From: Tetrahymena elliotti 4EA
Taxonomy: Eukaryota; Ciliophora; Oligohymenophorea; Hymenostomatida; Tetrahymenidae
Assembly (NCBI GenBank): GCA_000231825.2
Contig: JH720319.1
Coordinates: 124,001-188,000, forward strand
DNA length: 64,000 bases
Direction of reading: 5' to 3'
The notes beneath the pieces are model-generated. The model searched no databases. It was not told the origin of the DNA and worked only from the letters and a program-made list of their open reading frames with translations. Shown piece after piece: positions 36,001 to 49,766 of the stretch (positions are counted from its first letter, which is position 1; each line of letters starts with the position of its first letter). Made by a program: the position numbers and the translations under genes.

Positions 36001-39000
36001 AAATTCAACACTATCGAAATAAATTTATACTAATCTAATTAGCTAAGGATATATAGATTATTAGGGATACCTCACCTAAAAATTAGATTCAACTATTCCT
36101 TTTTATTTGAATTTCTTTGATAAAGGAAACTTTACTGAAGACAAAGTTGGAACCTCAGAATAAATAAAATAAATTTAAAATGATATCAAATAAACACTTG
36201 TTTTTTCCTTAGTTTAATACTCAATTAGATTTTTTGTTTAGAGTTCTTTATTTTTCAATTATTAAATTTAAGGGAACTCTACAGCTAATATTATTTCGAC
36301 TCCTTCTTTGTAGGTCAGTGTCTTGATTTAAATCAATTCATATGGAAAATTTGTAAAAAAATAACTTGATGGTGTTATTGCTTCTTTTTCTGATGATTTA
36401 ACAAGTCTGCAGATATCTGGTTAAACATAGTATGTAAATTAAATTATAGGAACAGGATTGTAGATTGCTAATTCTACAAGTAATTTGACTTAATGTCTTT
36501 TAGATTTTATCATATAAGATTCCAGTAATTATGAAATTTAAAATAAAATTCCTCTTTCAGACTTAAATTTCATAAATCTCTATTCCCCAATTTAGGTATT
36601 TTAAGAAAATAATCTCCAAACATAGCTCAACAAATAATTCAAAGATGGCCATTTAGAAGTAGAAGAAAGGTTTTAATTTTCTTTTGATTTGGCAACATTT
36701 AGGTAAAAAGATAATTTAGCAATTACATACAAAGCTTATTTGGTAGATGGTGAAACTCATGCATAAATAACTACTGGAAGTTGGATAGAATTCAATAGTT
36801 TTAACTTAGTAAATTTATTTAGTAAATATTATAATTTAATTAATATATTAATTATAAAGGGATTTAGTGGTTAGAAATCAATATCTTCACTGCTCAAGTC
36901 ATATAAAGTAAGAATAGTAGCAACTGATAGCTATTCTACAGTTTATGATGAATTTGAATTTAAGTTTACATAAATCCCTTTCCTTTATGTGGTTTAGCTT
37001 ATAATTCAAATAGTAGGTCCAATAGTTGGTATTTTTGGAATATGGAAATACAGATCTGAAATTTATACGTAAATTAGCTTTCTAATTGAATAATTTAAAT
37101 TAATACATCTTATAAAAAAAGCTTTATCATGAAGAGATTTTACCTTTATAGTAACGAGACAGCAATTGTTGGAGAAATTTATAAGAAGTAGATAGTTTTA
37201 ATGAATGAAATGTGGGAAGAAGCAGAAAAGCTTTGGAAATAATTTTTGTCTCTCAACAAGGGTTTTTCTAATGAAATAACTCATGAATATTAAACATAAA
37301 AGGCTTTAAATATTATAAAGATTATGGCTCGTGTGTATAAAATGTATTTAGATAACCAAAAGAAGTTCCCAAATCTAGATCCTAGAGAGTTTGAGTTTAT
37401 AGATAGTAGACTTGTCAGAATTATCAAGAGACTATGCTACTAAATTATATTAAAGAAAGATTATAATACATAAAAAATGTTAAATTATTTGAAAGAAATA
37501 GGCAAAAAAACGAACACAGCAAAGGATTGGTATAAGTAATTTGCTGAAATCAAATATAAGTTCGAAGTATAAAAAAATAAAGTTATGCAAAAGAATCCTG
37601 ACGAAAATAAAACAAATTTAATTGTCTAAAGTCCTTTAATTACAAACCAGTAAACCTAAAAAATTTAACAAAATGACATCCAAAACAATTCTATTGAATC
37701 TAAAAGAGAGAGTTAGCATGTCAGTAAAGACTTGGATATAAATTCTGAGCATAATGCTTTAACAGAGAGAAAATTAATATAAAATTAAACTATTAATAAT
37801 ATGGAAACAAAAATATAAATGCCTGAATTTGAAAGTTATGGATTTAAGGAAGGAAATCCTATTTCTAATTTTTAGAGTTAAAACAAGCTATAATCTCCAA
37901 GAATAAATTTGATCATAAAATCTTAAGATTAAATCAAAGAACAGGAAGAATAAAACAAACAGAAGGAAGAAGTTTTAGAAAATTTAAACCCATTCCCTGA
38001 AATCAATTTAAAGACAGACCTTATAAAAGAAACACTAAAAGCTAAATTTGAAAATGTTTAGTATGATTTATTTTTGCTCTAAGAAATTTTAATTTTAGAA
38101 ATATCAGGAATATGTGCAAGTCCAAGCAGAATTAGTCCTGCAATTGGTGAATCTCTACACCTATTTTCTCATTAGCTACTAAGAGTAGAAGCTTACAAAA
38201 GAGATTAAGTAAATATTTTATTTCACATTAAAATAGTAATTTTAAAACATATGAAAATGCTTTTCAAATCAAATTTTTGTTGAAAAAGTCAAGATATTTA
38301 GATAATAAAATTCTGAAAAAGAATTAGATTTTAGTCATTCAATATATTCCTGCAAATCCTAATATTTTTCACACCCAAATTGCCAATCTTTAGCATTATT
38401 TTAAAGGTGAAAATAGACAATTTTAAAAACAAAATTTGAGAGGCTCTAAGTTTAAATTAAAAAAAGTTGAAAAATGATGGCTCATTCTTATTTGGGAAAA
38501 TTTACTGAATATTTTACCTGAAAAAATAGATTTTTTACTTTATTATTTCTTTAAAAAATTATTTTGGGTGAGACATAAATAGGATTTAATACTAATCAAT
38601 TTTTTTATTTTTATTTATCACTTTTTTTATTCAAATAGGAAGATAGTTGTTGTTACTGCTTAAAGAAATTCCTTAAAGCAAATTACAGTCCTATTGGATT
38701 AAATTAAAATAATCCCTTACCTTAGTGGCTGAATTGTTAAATTATCAATGGTATTATTCACATATGGGGAACTCCTAAATTAAATGATGAGCCTGAAATA
38801 TTGATAAAAATTGTTGATTAATTAACCTTCACAATTTTAAGCTTTCATTTAAACATCAGAGATAAAGATGGGTATGATCTGAGAGATAAATCAAACTTGA
38901 GTACTATGCAAAAAATAAGAAGTGAAAATAATTTAGTTGCAAGTTTGAGAATACAAAAATAGAAGTAATTGCTATAAAATTAAAGTTAAGTCTCTAGTGA

Positions 39001-39550
39001 TTAAAAAGGTTTATAATAAGTTTTAGAATAAAATTATGAAACCAAAAGCAAAACATTACAACTCATTCCAAGGCTCAGTAAATTTTCAAAAGATATTCCT
39101 GTATTAAGAAACAGAGGATCGAGCTATTAAACAAATAATATAAAAATATCAGCTGTTTAAGAGTAACCACTAAAAGAATTAGAGTCTCCTTAAAAATAAA
39201 AAGCAGGATCTGGAATAGAATTACAATTTTCAAAAGGACCTGAAAGCGCTAACATCTAAAATAATAAATATATTTAATTTTTTAGTTAAAAAAAACCATC
39301 ATAAGAAAAAAAGTTTATTAAAGATGTCTCAATAGAAATTAATATGGATGATTGCAGTAAAAATGATAAATCTTAAGATGAAGAGTAAGATTCTTAATTA
39401 GAAGAATCACACCAAGAATAAAATTTTGATGAAAAAAATGTAAATTCAAAATATTAAGATTTTAACTTTTTAAAATAAACATTTTTTTATTAAAAGCAAA
39501 ATGAAGCATATCATCAGGTGACTGTAAATAATTATTAAGGTGGAAAATGA
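33025..39550 (+). CDS. LVIVD/CADG receptor-like transmembrane protein, copy 1
   Basis: Exons 33025-33526, 33948-34857, 34911-35488, 35610-36808, 36860-37068, 37122-38208, 38639-39439 and 39497-39550; 1779 residues. A signal peptide (about 1-22) precedes CRQFVFDPNPLA. Residues about 40-660 are LVIVD-type beta repeats (GIKIYDVSDI, GIQILDIRQ, GIVIVNIQ, GELVIVNIEDL), likely a propeller fold. A cadherin-like CADG region follows (SLPYWITF...; GSWIEFNSFNL|GFSG...VRIVATDSYST). Then comes one membrane helix in the 209-nt exon 5 (LYVVQLIIQIVGPIVGIFGI). The tail of about 650 residues has the conserved LDPREFEFIDSRL and, in exon 7, a second CADG-like block (NPLPQWLN...IIHIWGTP). Exon lengths of 502, 578 and 209 match copy 2. 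The last 57-nt intron is in frame and open and was recognised only by comparison with copy 2. Ligand unknown; a surface or adhesion receptor is inferred. Confidence 0.75.
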
Positions 39551-40291
39551 ATCAAAATGCACATATAAATTGTGTGTTACTTTAAATATCTTTTTAAAGA
39601 ATAATTAAATAAAATTTGTGAATTATTTATTTTTTGTTATACTATTTTAAAATAAAAAATAAGAAGTTAATTTTGAAAAAGTAATAAAGATCAACCTTAC
39701 ACCTAAAAAAGTTAATTTTATCTTGAACTATCTATCACCACAGAATTTATTTTTCACTTTTTAAATAAAAAGAAATAATTTATTGAAAAAAAAACCAAAA
39801 AATTTGTAAAAGAAGATGAAAAAATGATCTAATAAAACAAAGAATAAATAAAATTTTAACTTGCTCAAATTTAATCGAGAAAATGTTGAGGGCTGTTTTA
39901 CTTTTAGGATTTTGAGCTCGTTCCCGTATTTCTACATATATACTAATTTTAAAAATGTTCCATATTTTTTATAGAAATAATAGCATACATATTTCTTTTA
40001 AATTAAGATTTGATATTAGCCAAACCAAATAAATTCTATTTGATTTTTCTGTAAGCTTAGAAAAATTTTATTCTTAATAACTTAAATTAGTTCTATTTTC
40101 ATGAATATCAAATCTCAGGTTTTTTTTGAAAGTTAATTTGATAAAAAAGTTCTTGACTATTTTACTTCAAATTTAATCTCTATTAGAGAGATGGCTTAAA
40201 AATCTAAATTTTATTTAAACACATCTAATTAAATATCTATAAAAAATTCAGATCAAAACTTTAAAAAAAAACAAATTAAAAAAAGTAAAAA
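39551..40291. other. AT-rich spacer between LVIVD/CADG copies 1 and 2
   Basis: 741 bp without a coding frame. It should contain the 3' end of copy 1 and the promoter of copy 2. Confidence 0.55.
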
Positions 40292-43200
40292 ATGCTTCAT
40301 TTTAGATTTACTTTTTCAGCCTTAATCCTAATTATAGTCTCAAAATTAATAGCTTGCAGATAAATTGTATTCGATCCAAATCCTCTTGCAAACCTAAATA
40401 TATATTCTGATTTTCAATATAGTACATATCTTTCAACTGTAAGTGAAGATAATTAGTATGGTTTTGTGACAACTAGAGATGGAGGATTATTTATAATTTC
40501 TTTAGAAAACAAACTATTACCTAAAATTGTGAATAGGATAACTACTACTATTGCTTATTGTGTATTTGTATAGAATAATATTTTGTATATCGGAGATACT
40601 AAAGATGGTTTGCATATATTTGACATAAAAGATATTATGAATCCAATTCTTTTATATAAGTGGCAAATTAATTCAAATATTTAAGCTGTTTCTTTAACTA
40701 GAGATTCAAAATATGCATGTGCATTAGGGAATGGAATAGTATATCTCTTAGATGTAACTAATCCAGCTAGTCCAAACCTTATAGCAAAAAATGGTATTTA
40801 GTTATTTTAAAATATATTATAATTGAAACAATCCAATTAAAATAGAAAACAAATAACATAAGCAATTTAATTATTACTCATAATTAGTTGCTTTGATTTT
40901 TTATTGTTTTTTAGACACCTTAAAAATTAATTTGATTCTAAAGTCTTTATTTTTGAATAAATGCAGCTAGTAAAAACTACCTTACACTTTTTAATATCTT
41001 TTTATTACTCATAAATAAAATGAGTGATTGTTTTTTTGATTTTTAAATGCGGAAAAAACTAGCGTATTTTTCGATTGGTAATTTCGTTATATCCTGAAAT
41101 CTTTCAGATTTTACTTGATTCACAAAATTTTAAAAAATGGCATTTTAGTTAATCTAAAAAATTTTTTTAAATATAAACAGAAGAAATGAGTGAATTAACA
41201 AATTAAGTGATCAATATTTTTGTTTTTTATTTTTTTAATTATCAATCAAACGCATATTTTCAAATCAATAAAAAAACCTTAAATTTTTAAATTAATGATT
41301 AAGGTGTAACAAATTATTTTTATTCTTCAAACTAATTAATAGGTGTCGTAGCCCCAAGCTCATACCGAGTAAAATTTAGTCCTGATGAAACTCATATCTG
41401 CGTATCTAATCACATTAAAGGAGTTTAAATTATTGATATTAGAATTAAAGAAAATATGATAATAAGATCAAATATAAATCCTGCTTTCATAACTTGGGAT
41501 TGCATTTTTACTCCTGATCAAACTTCTATTTATCTTGTGGATGCTTATTATGGTTTGTTTTATGCATATGTTAAGCCTATTTTTGATCTACCAATAGGAT
41601 CAACAAATTTATATACTTTAAGTTTCAAAAAGCTTTATTCTACCCCTGAAATTCAATAGAGTATTGCAATCACTTAGGATGGATAATTTTTAATATTAGG
41701 TCTAAGAAGTATAGGTCAAGTTTTATTTGAAATACTAGAATAAAACTACTAAAACCCTATTTTTGTTTAGAGATTGAATGGTAATTACCTATCAAATGAT
41801 ATATTTTTTTCTAAGAATAATAATGAGGCGTTTGCATTTGTAACAAATGGATTTTCTCTTTTAATATTTTAGCAAGTAAAAATTAATACAAACAAAGACT
41901 TCCCAAATTATTTTAATACGTTTTAGTCTTCTTTATTAAAAACATCACCTGATAATTTTCCATGGTAAGTAATCTGCTTAAGTAACAGTAAATAAGTTAT
42001 TCAAACTACCCCAAACCATGGTTTTAAAATTCTAGATATTTCAAACAAATACTATCCAAAACTGTTGTCTTCAACACTATAAAAGAATGGTTCTTTTGGT
42101 GGTCTATTGGTTGATAATACTCTTAATTTCCTTTTTGTAGGATCATCGTAAGATGGTCTTGGTGTTTTTGATATATCAGACCAAGTTAAAGGTAATCCTA
42201 AACTAATTAAAAGCTACTACCCTCTAGATCCTCAGATATATATTAATTAAGCTATAGGGTAATTATTTTTATACTTTTCAAATCTGTAATAAAGATGATA
42301 AAGTAATAATTTTATCAACAAAGAATAAAAATTTAAATACTTTTTCTCAAATTTAATTTACAAAGGAAGAAATTATTAAATTTTATAAATAGAGTAACAA
42401 CAGATAAAAGTAATTAAATTCTACTGGTATCAAATGGCTTTTATGGGTTTGGTATTTTTAATATCTCTAATCCAAATCAATTGATAAACTTAGGAGCCTA
42501 TTTTAATAGAAAATATGCTTGTAGCTTTGAAAAATGTGTCATCACAAGTGATTTGCTTTTAATTATTTGTGCATGTAGAGAAGAAGGATTGCTTTTTTAT
42601 GATTTCAGCAATCAAAAAATAGAGTAAATTTATTTTATGTAGAAACTTGGTTCAGAATTCTTGATTTTATCTGAAAATGAAAAATATACATTTGTATGTA
42701 ATGGATTCCAAGGAATTCTCATAATTAATATCGAAAATAGATACAACCCTGTAGTTGTAAGCCAATAGCCTCTTGATGGATGGGCTTAGAGTTTAATTTC
42801 AATATTTAATGAGAGATATCTTGTTGCTACATAAATAGAAAAAGGTGAATTAGTAATAATTAATATTGAAGATTTGAAAAATCCTTATATTTAGTCAAAA
42901 ATTTAATTTCCAAATGAAAATTCTAGCAGTATTTGTTTAACTCCTGATTAAAATAATGCATACTTTATTGGTAAATATTTTTTTTCTCAGAAATTATCTT
43001 ATTTTTATTACAAAAATTTATCTTATAAAATGATAAAATATAAATTTAAATGATTGATAAAAAGTAGATTTTTTTTTGTAAATAACTAAAAAAAATTTTA
43101 TCTTAAATAAAATCATTGGGAGGAGAGGGAGAAAGTTTAATTTTTAGATTTTCTGAAATCATCTAAGATAGTACTATTAGTTAACTAGAATTTTATTAAA

Positions 43201-46200
43201 AGGGAGTCTAATTTAAATTCGAATATCAATCAACCCCTGCCCCCACAAAAAAAATAGCTTATCTAAAAATTAAACATTTTTTTTAAAGGAAACAAAGGAT
43301 TAAGATATTTACCGACTTCTGTAAATCTTATCGTCCACACATAATTGCAAATATAGTAAACTGATTCTAATGGAAATACCTATTTTAAAGATATGGACAT
43401 GGCTTAATAACTTCTTGTTGGCTAAACTGCATAAATATTTTTTATACCTCTTTACATATAAGTTCAAGTTAATATTAAAAGTGTATTCTATTATAGGAAT
43501 TTCTAAATTCAATCTTTACCCAGTTGGATAATACATTACCCTTAGTATAACTAAATATTCATTTAGGTTGACAAAACAGGAACATTTAACAATTTTTCAA
43601 ATGAAAAAAAAGGTGAGAATATTCTTATTTTAGAATGTTATATCCAATTAAATTCATAAAATTTCATCACTGGTAATATAAATTCAACTATCTCAGAGGT
43701 AGTGTATGCTAGTCTTATAAAATAAGGGTATGTTGATAACTAAGGCTTTCTTACTCCTAAGCTAGATAATCAAATTGAGTTTTATTTAGATTTCTTTGAT
43801 AATGGAGATTTTACATAGGAGAAAGTAGGAACACCTGATTAAATTGGTTTAATACAGAAAGATATAAAATAGATTCTTGTATTCTCAATTATATAGTATC
43901 CTATCAGATTTTTTATCTCAAGCTCACTAAAGTTTAACTATGAGTTAAAAGAGTTTGATTCAACAGACTTGATATAGTCTCCATCTCTACAAATAAGTGT
44001 TCTTATTTAAATTGTATCTAAAAATGGTAAATTTATAAAAAAAGAATTGAATGGAGTTCTTGCTTCCTTCTCAGATGATAAATCTAGTGTTAAAATTTCA
44101 GGTTAAACTTTTTATGTGAATTAGGTTGTAAGTAATAATATTTAAATAGCTAACTCTACATCAAATTTAACTGAATGCATTGTAGATTTTATTATCTCTG
44201 ACTCCAACAATTATGACATTTCTAAATAAATACCTCTCTCATAGCTAGCATTCATAAATATTTATTAACTCATAGAAGTTGATCCAACTAAACCTCTTTA
44301 AAAATAAATTAACAAATAATTTTCAAATGCGGAATTATATGTTGAATAAACATTCTAATTTACATTTGATTTAAGCACTTTCTTGTAAAAAGACAATCTT
44401 CAAAAGACATACCAAGCTTTTCTTATAGAGTCAGGAAATAAGAGAGTTTAAATAACTACAGGTTTATGGATAGAATTTGATAGTTAAAGCTTAGTAAAAT
44501 ATTTTTTAAGAGAAATTTCATATAAAAAGATTTTTATTTAAAATAAAGGGTTTTAATGGGTACAAATCAATAAAATCTCTATTTGATAGATATACAATAG
44601 TAATTGTAGCAACTGATGATTACTCTACTATTGAAGATTAATTTACAATAAGTTTTAAACAAATACCTTTTTTTTACATAGTTTAGCTTGTTTTCTAAAT
44701 CATAGGACCTATTCTTGGTATTTTAGGTATTTGGAAATTTAGAGCTGAGATTTACAGGTATAATTTAATTTATAAAATAGAATTCCAACATTATCATTTT
44801 TTTTTATTGAAAGATTTATTTTGCAAGAAAAATACTAATACAGCGATGATTAAGCAACAGTTGGAAAAGTATATAAAAAGTAAATAGTACTAATGAATCA
44901 ATTATGGGGTGATGCTAAGAAATTATGGAAAATATTCCTACAAAAGAATAAAAAATTTGAATAAGAATTGATATAAGAGTACACTCTTAATAAAAAATTA
45001 GATACTGAAGTTGTTATAGCTGGGATATATTAAATTTATTTAGAAAATTCAAAGAAGTACCCTCAACTTGATTTGAGAGAATTCGAATTTCTTGATAGCA
45101 GATTATCTAAAATTTTGAAAAGATTTTGTTATTAGGTTATTTTAAATCAAGATAAGAACACTTAAGTTGCTCTTAAACATTTAAAAGGAATTGGAAAACA
45201 AGTAAATTCATGTAATGATTGGTATAAATCTTTCATAACAATAAAATAAAAGTTTTAGATTTCTGAAAATAAAGTTGTTTCAACTAAATCTAAATCTACT
45301 GGTCTTAGAAGTTCATCGATGTTGATTTTAGATGATAAGCCATAAAATATTTAAAAAAACCATAGTTAAACAGAAGGAGAAAAAGCTTTTAAGAGTTAGC
45401 AAAATTTAAATTTTAATAGCTTAAATAATATGCTTTAAGAAAATGAAGAAAATAAAAAGGTGTTTTCTGAATTCAAAATTAATTAGACACCAGTAAATTA
45501 GCAAAACACATTGTTAACACACCAGTAGATAGATCTTGAAAGTTTTGGGAAAAAAATATAAATTTAACCATAAAATACTCATCAAAATAGTAACCAACAC
45601 CTTGATCTTGCTAAGGAAAATATTTAATAAATAAAAACTGACCCATAAAAAAAGTATTTAAACCCATTTGCTCAAATTGTTATAAAGGAAGAATTTATTA
45701 GGTAGACATTAACTGCATCAAAACCAAATTTATAATGGGATTAGTATTTACTAAAGGAAATAATCTTGCTTGAAGCTTGTGGAATTCCTTAAAAGCGCCC
45801 AAATAGAATATCTCCTACAAGTGGAGAAAGTGTTTATTTATCTTCTCATTAATTGCTCAGAGTTGAAGCTTTCAAAAAAGATTCTGTATATTTCCTTTTT
45901 AAAATAATATTTTAATATATTTTATTAACTAAAAATCTTTAGGAGAATTCATGCTGTTATTCTTTAACTAAATTTTTTAAGGCTCACTATAGCCCTATTG
46001 GCTTGATATAAAATAACCCTCTTCCAAAGTGGCTCAACTGCTAAATTATAGATGATGTTATTTACTTGTGGGGAACTCCATAAGAAAATGATGATCCTGA
46101 GATTTTAATTAGAGTAATTGATTAACTCCATTTCACTATAATGAGCTTTTTTATCTACATAAAAGATGAAGATGGCCTATATTTAAATGATAAATAAAAT

Positions 46201-46790
46201 CAAAAAAACTCACATAAATTTAAAATTGAAAATAATCTCGCCATAAGTATGAGAATTCTCAAATAATAATAAACTGCAAACTCCCCTACAAACGATAAAG
46301 ACAATAAGCAATTCCTATCTCAATAATAGCTAAAAAGTTATTAAAACATCAGAAAAATCAGTAAATTTGGGTAAGATATTCCTATTGATTAATTAAAAAA
46401 GAAGGAAAAAATTCAAAAGATAAACTCAATTTGCTTAGATAAAATTGAAGAAATAATACCTCACTAAAGTTATGAAGAATATTACAAATTAGATAATAGA
46501 AATCAATTTATTGATTCATCTAGTCTGAACAAAATTCAAGCACCCTAATTTCTACAATCATAAAATCCTGAAAATTAAATGTAAATTAAATAATTTGAAG
46601 CAAACCTAAGTCATTAAAACTCATTTAAGGAGTCTGTTTTATACTAAATAGGGCGTAGTCATTTAGATGAAAAATTTGTAAAAACTCATTTATCATTTTC
46701 AATATTTAATATTTTTATTTATTTTAATAGGAGTAAGAGAAATATAATGAAGTCACAATAACAAACTATATTAAATAGAATAAATAATGA
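40292..46790 (+). CDS. LVIVD/CADG receptor-like transmembrane protein, copy 2
   Basis: Exons 40292-40793, 41343-42258, 42393-42970, 43289-44493, 44549-44757, 44814-45885, 45943-46677 and 46731-46790; 1758 residues. It is the closest relative of copy 1. A signal peptide ends near ACRQ. LVIVD repeats include GLHIFDIKDI, GVQIIDIR and GELVIINIEDL. The CADG part has SLPSWIIHYP, GLWIEFDSQSL|GFNG and VIVATDDYST. A single membrane helix (IVQLVFQIIGPILGILGI) is followed by a cytoplasmic tail with LDLREFEFLDSRL and NPLPKWLN...VIYLWGTP. The tail ends EKYNEVTITNYIKQNKQ, paralleling copy 1 EAYHQVTVNNYQGGK. Intron positions and phases are the same as in copy 1, but intron 1 is 549 nt against 421 nt. Expressed or not cannot be judged; the frame is intact. 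Confidence 0.75.
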
Positions 46791-49766
46791 AGAAAGATAT
46801 TCTTCTAAAATTTAAAATCAAATTAAAATTAACAAATAGTTTTTAATTTTAGACTTCTTTAGATTATATAAGTATCTTTCAACAAATTCGACTAAAAATA
46901 GTGTTTAAAAATGTAGTTAGGAATATATTTGCTTATGTTTAATTTTAGTATTAGATCTAGAAGCTGCTGTAAATTAATTAATTGTTCATGTAAATAATTT
47001 ATAAATGCAAATTGTGTATCTGAGTATCTGATAAAAGAAAAATAAAGGGAGAGAATATTTTAAGGAATTTTAAAAAATTCTAACAAGAATATTATGATTA
47101 TAAAATAATTTACAAGAGTAATGTTTTTGAAAAAAAAAGTAAATAATTAACAAAGTATTTTTAAATTATGACAGAAGCATTTTTAATTTTTTTTTAATTT
47201 TTTAATTTACTGTAAATATTAATTATGTATTGTTTTTACAAAGAACATTTAAAATAAGTGAAATAATGAAATACAATAAAGTTTAATAACTTTTATTTCC
47301 ATTTTTTATCATTTTATCATTAAATGAACAAAAAAAACTTAAGTATCTTGAAAATAAAATAGATATTTTGAGAAAAATTTAGATTTTATAATATTTAGTT
47401 AGAAAATAAATCAATTAACTTTTTTATAACATTGTGACCAGTATTAACAAATAATAAAAAATTAATTATTGAAAGATACTTTTTATTTTCAAAGAATACG
47501 AGCTATCTCCACTCTATTTTTTTAATCAAATCAGTACTCATCCTATTTGAAATGATAAATTAAACATTCTCTTATAGACCAAATAATTTCCAGATAAGAA
47601 TTAGATTATTTTCAATAAAATCAATGAAACTTAACTAGATAATTCCTATTCTAAAAAGTCTAAATAAAGATGAGAAAATATAATACTCCCATTTACCTTC
47701 AATGAATGAAGCTTAACAAAATTTTGAGAATAGAAAAATCGCCAAATTCTAATTCTTGAATGATAATAAGATATTAAACCATCTATATTTAAAGAGTATA
47801 AATTATTGAGATAAGCATCAACATCGTATAATGCAATTATAATAAAAATTCTATTTTTTAATTTAATTTTTAAAAATTTTTGAAGTTGAATTGAAAGAAA
47901 ATATTTTTTTTGAAATGTGTTATACTTTCTAATTACTAAGAGATTAAATAACATTAAATTTAAAAACTCATATTTCAAAAGCTTAGCTTTTAATTAAGTA
48001 CCTGAAAAATATACTTATCAGTTTATAAGATTAAATGAATAAAAAAACATACAGGCTGATCGATATTTTAAAGCTCAAACATATGTTTAATTATTGACTT
48101 TTTACCTTAAAATTATTACATTTTTTATCACTAAACATAAATATTTTTAGGTAAACATTCTATTTATTTTAACTTTCTATAATTTAAAATAACAATCAAT
48201 CAATAAAATTAGTTATTCATTTTCTTATTTAATTTTAAATTTATATCAAAATCATTAGTATTAATAAAAGTAAAAAATTGAATACATTAAAGCACCAAAA
48301 AGCCTTCTTTTAGTAGAATTATTTTGTTTTAAAATACTAAAAATTTAAAAAATCACTCTTTCATAGCATAGATTTTTAAAATAAAAAAAATTAATTGATC
48401 TTAGTGAATTAATTTTTTTTATATATTTTTTGCATATTTTCTTTACTTTATTTAGGATTTGAGTTTACTTCTTACATTTAAGTAAAAATAAGAAAAGAAT
48501 GAATAATTTGCTATCTTTTTAATTTCAGATGTTTTCATGAATCTAAATTTTAGATTATGATTTTGTAACAAAAAGTAAGTTTTTGAAATACTCTTTTTTT
48601 TTAAAAAATATTGCAAATTTTCTAATGAAAGTGTTGTAAGTAATAATTACCATATATTTTGTAAATTTTCTTATTGATTTATCTTTTTATTAAACAAATG
48701 CTCAAATTTATAATTAGTCAAAGTAAATAAGAAAAGTATTTGATAGCAAATTTATTTGCTATAAAATAAATTTAAAGATAAAGCAAATAAATTTAAAGGA
48801 ATATTTGTCAAAATCTAACAGCTTAATATATGAGTTATTTTAGTTATTATTTGAAATTTAAATAACAACTGGGTCTAGAATTTATGTTTCCATTTAAATA
48901 TTCTCATGAATTTGTAATTAACCTAGTGTAACCTTTTAGATGTTTATTTTAATTGTTATTTGATTTTAAAAAGTCTTATTTTTTTATCTCAAAAGATTTG
49001 AATGAATGAGATTAGGAAATAATCATGTAATTAAAATAAAAGTAATTAAAATGCTTAAAACGAATTCAAAATAATTGAATAAAAAATTTCCTTTTCAGCA
49101 TTTAAATCTAAGATTTTTGTCTATTTTTAGTAAATTATCTTCTTTTAAAAACATTCCAAAAATTATGGTATGTAAGCTAATCAATTCAATTAATTTTAAA
49201 TTTGGAAATCTTAAAAATTTGTTACTGATGTTTGTTTTTTTAGGTAAATTTATTTGTTAATTAAGAATCAATTTGGATAATTTAATATTTTTGTCAGTTG
49301 TAACCTAATCCAAATTCATCAAATTCATGAGTGTCTTTTATTTTAATAATTTAAAGAGATCATCGACTTTGGTACACTGGCTTTGATTTATAGTTACATA
49401 AATATTTTACTGGTGATTCTAAAAGGTATTATCGACTTAATAAAATTTTCCTTAAAATATATCTTAAAAAATAATATGCTTATGTATTTAAAAAGGTTTT
49501 AAATTACCTTATAACGAATTAGTTTACATATTGTCTATCTGATTGATTCTTTTTTGTATTTGTAATATTTGTAATAAGAAAAATGAATGGAAAATTTGTA
49601 AGTCTAAGTTATATGAGAGATTGTGATTACAAGAAATTTTAATAAGCAAATTAGTGGTAAATCAAATTGATTTTTTTTTCTATTTATTATGATGTATGAA
49701 ATAAAATACTCTGTTTCTAATTATTTTAAGATTATAAAATCCAATTAAAAAAAGATAAAAAAAGAA
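46791..49766. other. 3-kb intergenic region
   Basis: The largest gap in the window. A minus-strand frame (about 47520-47978) stays open under the ciliate code for about 150 codons but has hydrophobic, Leu/Ile/Phe-heavy composition typical of translated AT-rich DNA, so I do not call it. Nothing else is seen. Confidence 0.5.

Noticed and set aside
47520..47978. Minus-strand frame of about 150 codons (ciliate code) in the 3-kb gap
   Set aside because: Composition is Leu/Ile/Phe/Lys noise typical of translated AT-rich DNA, with no motif, repeat or neighbouring exon to support it.
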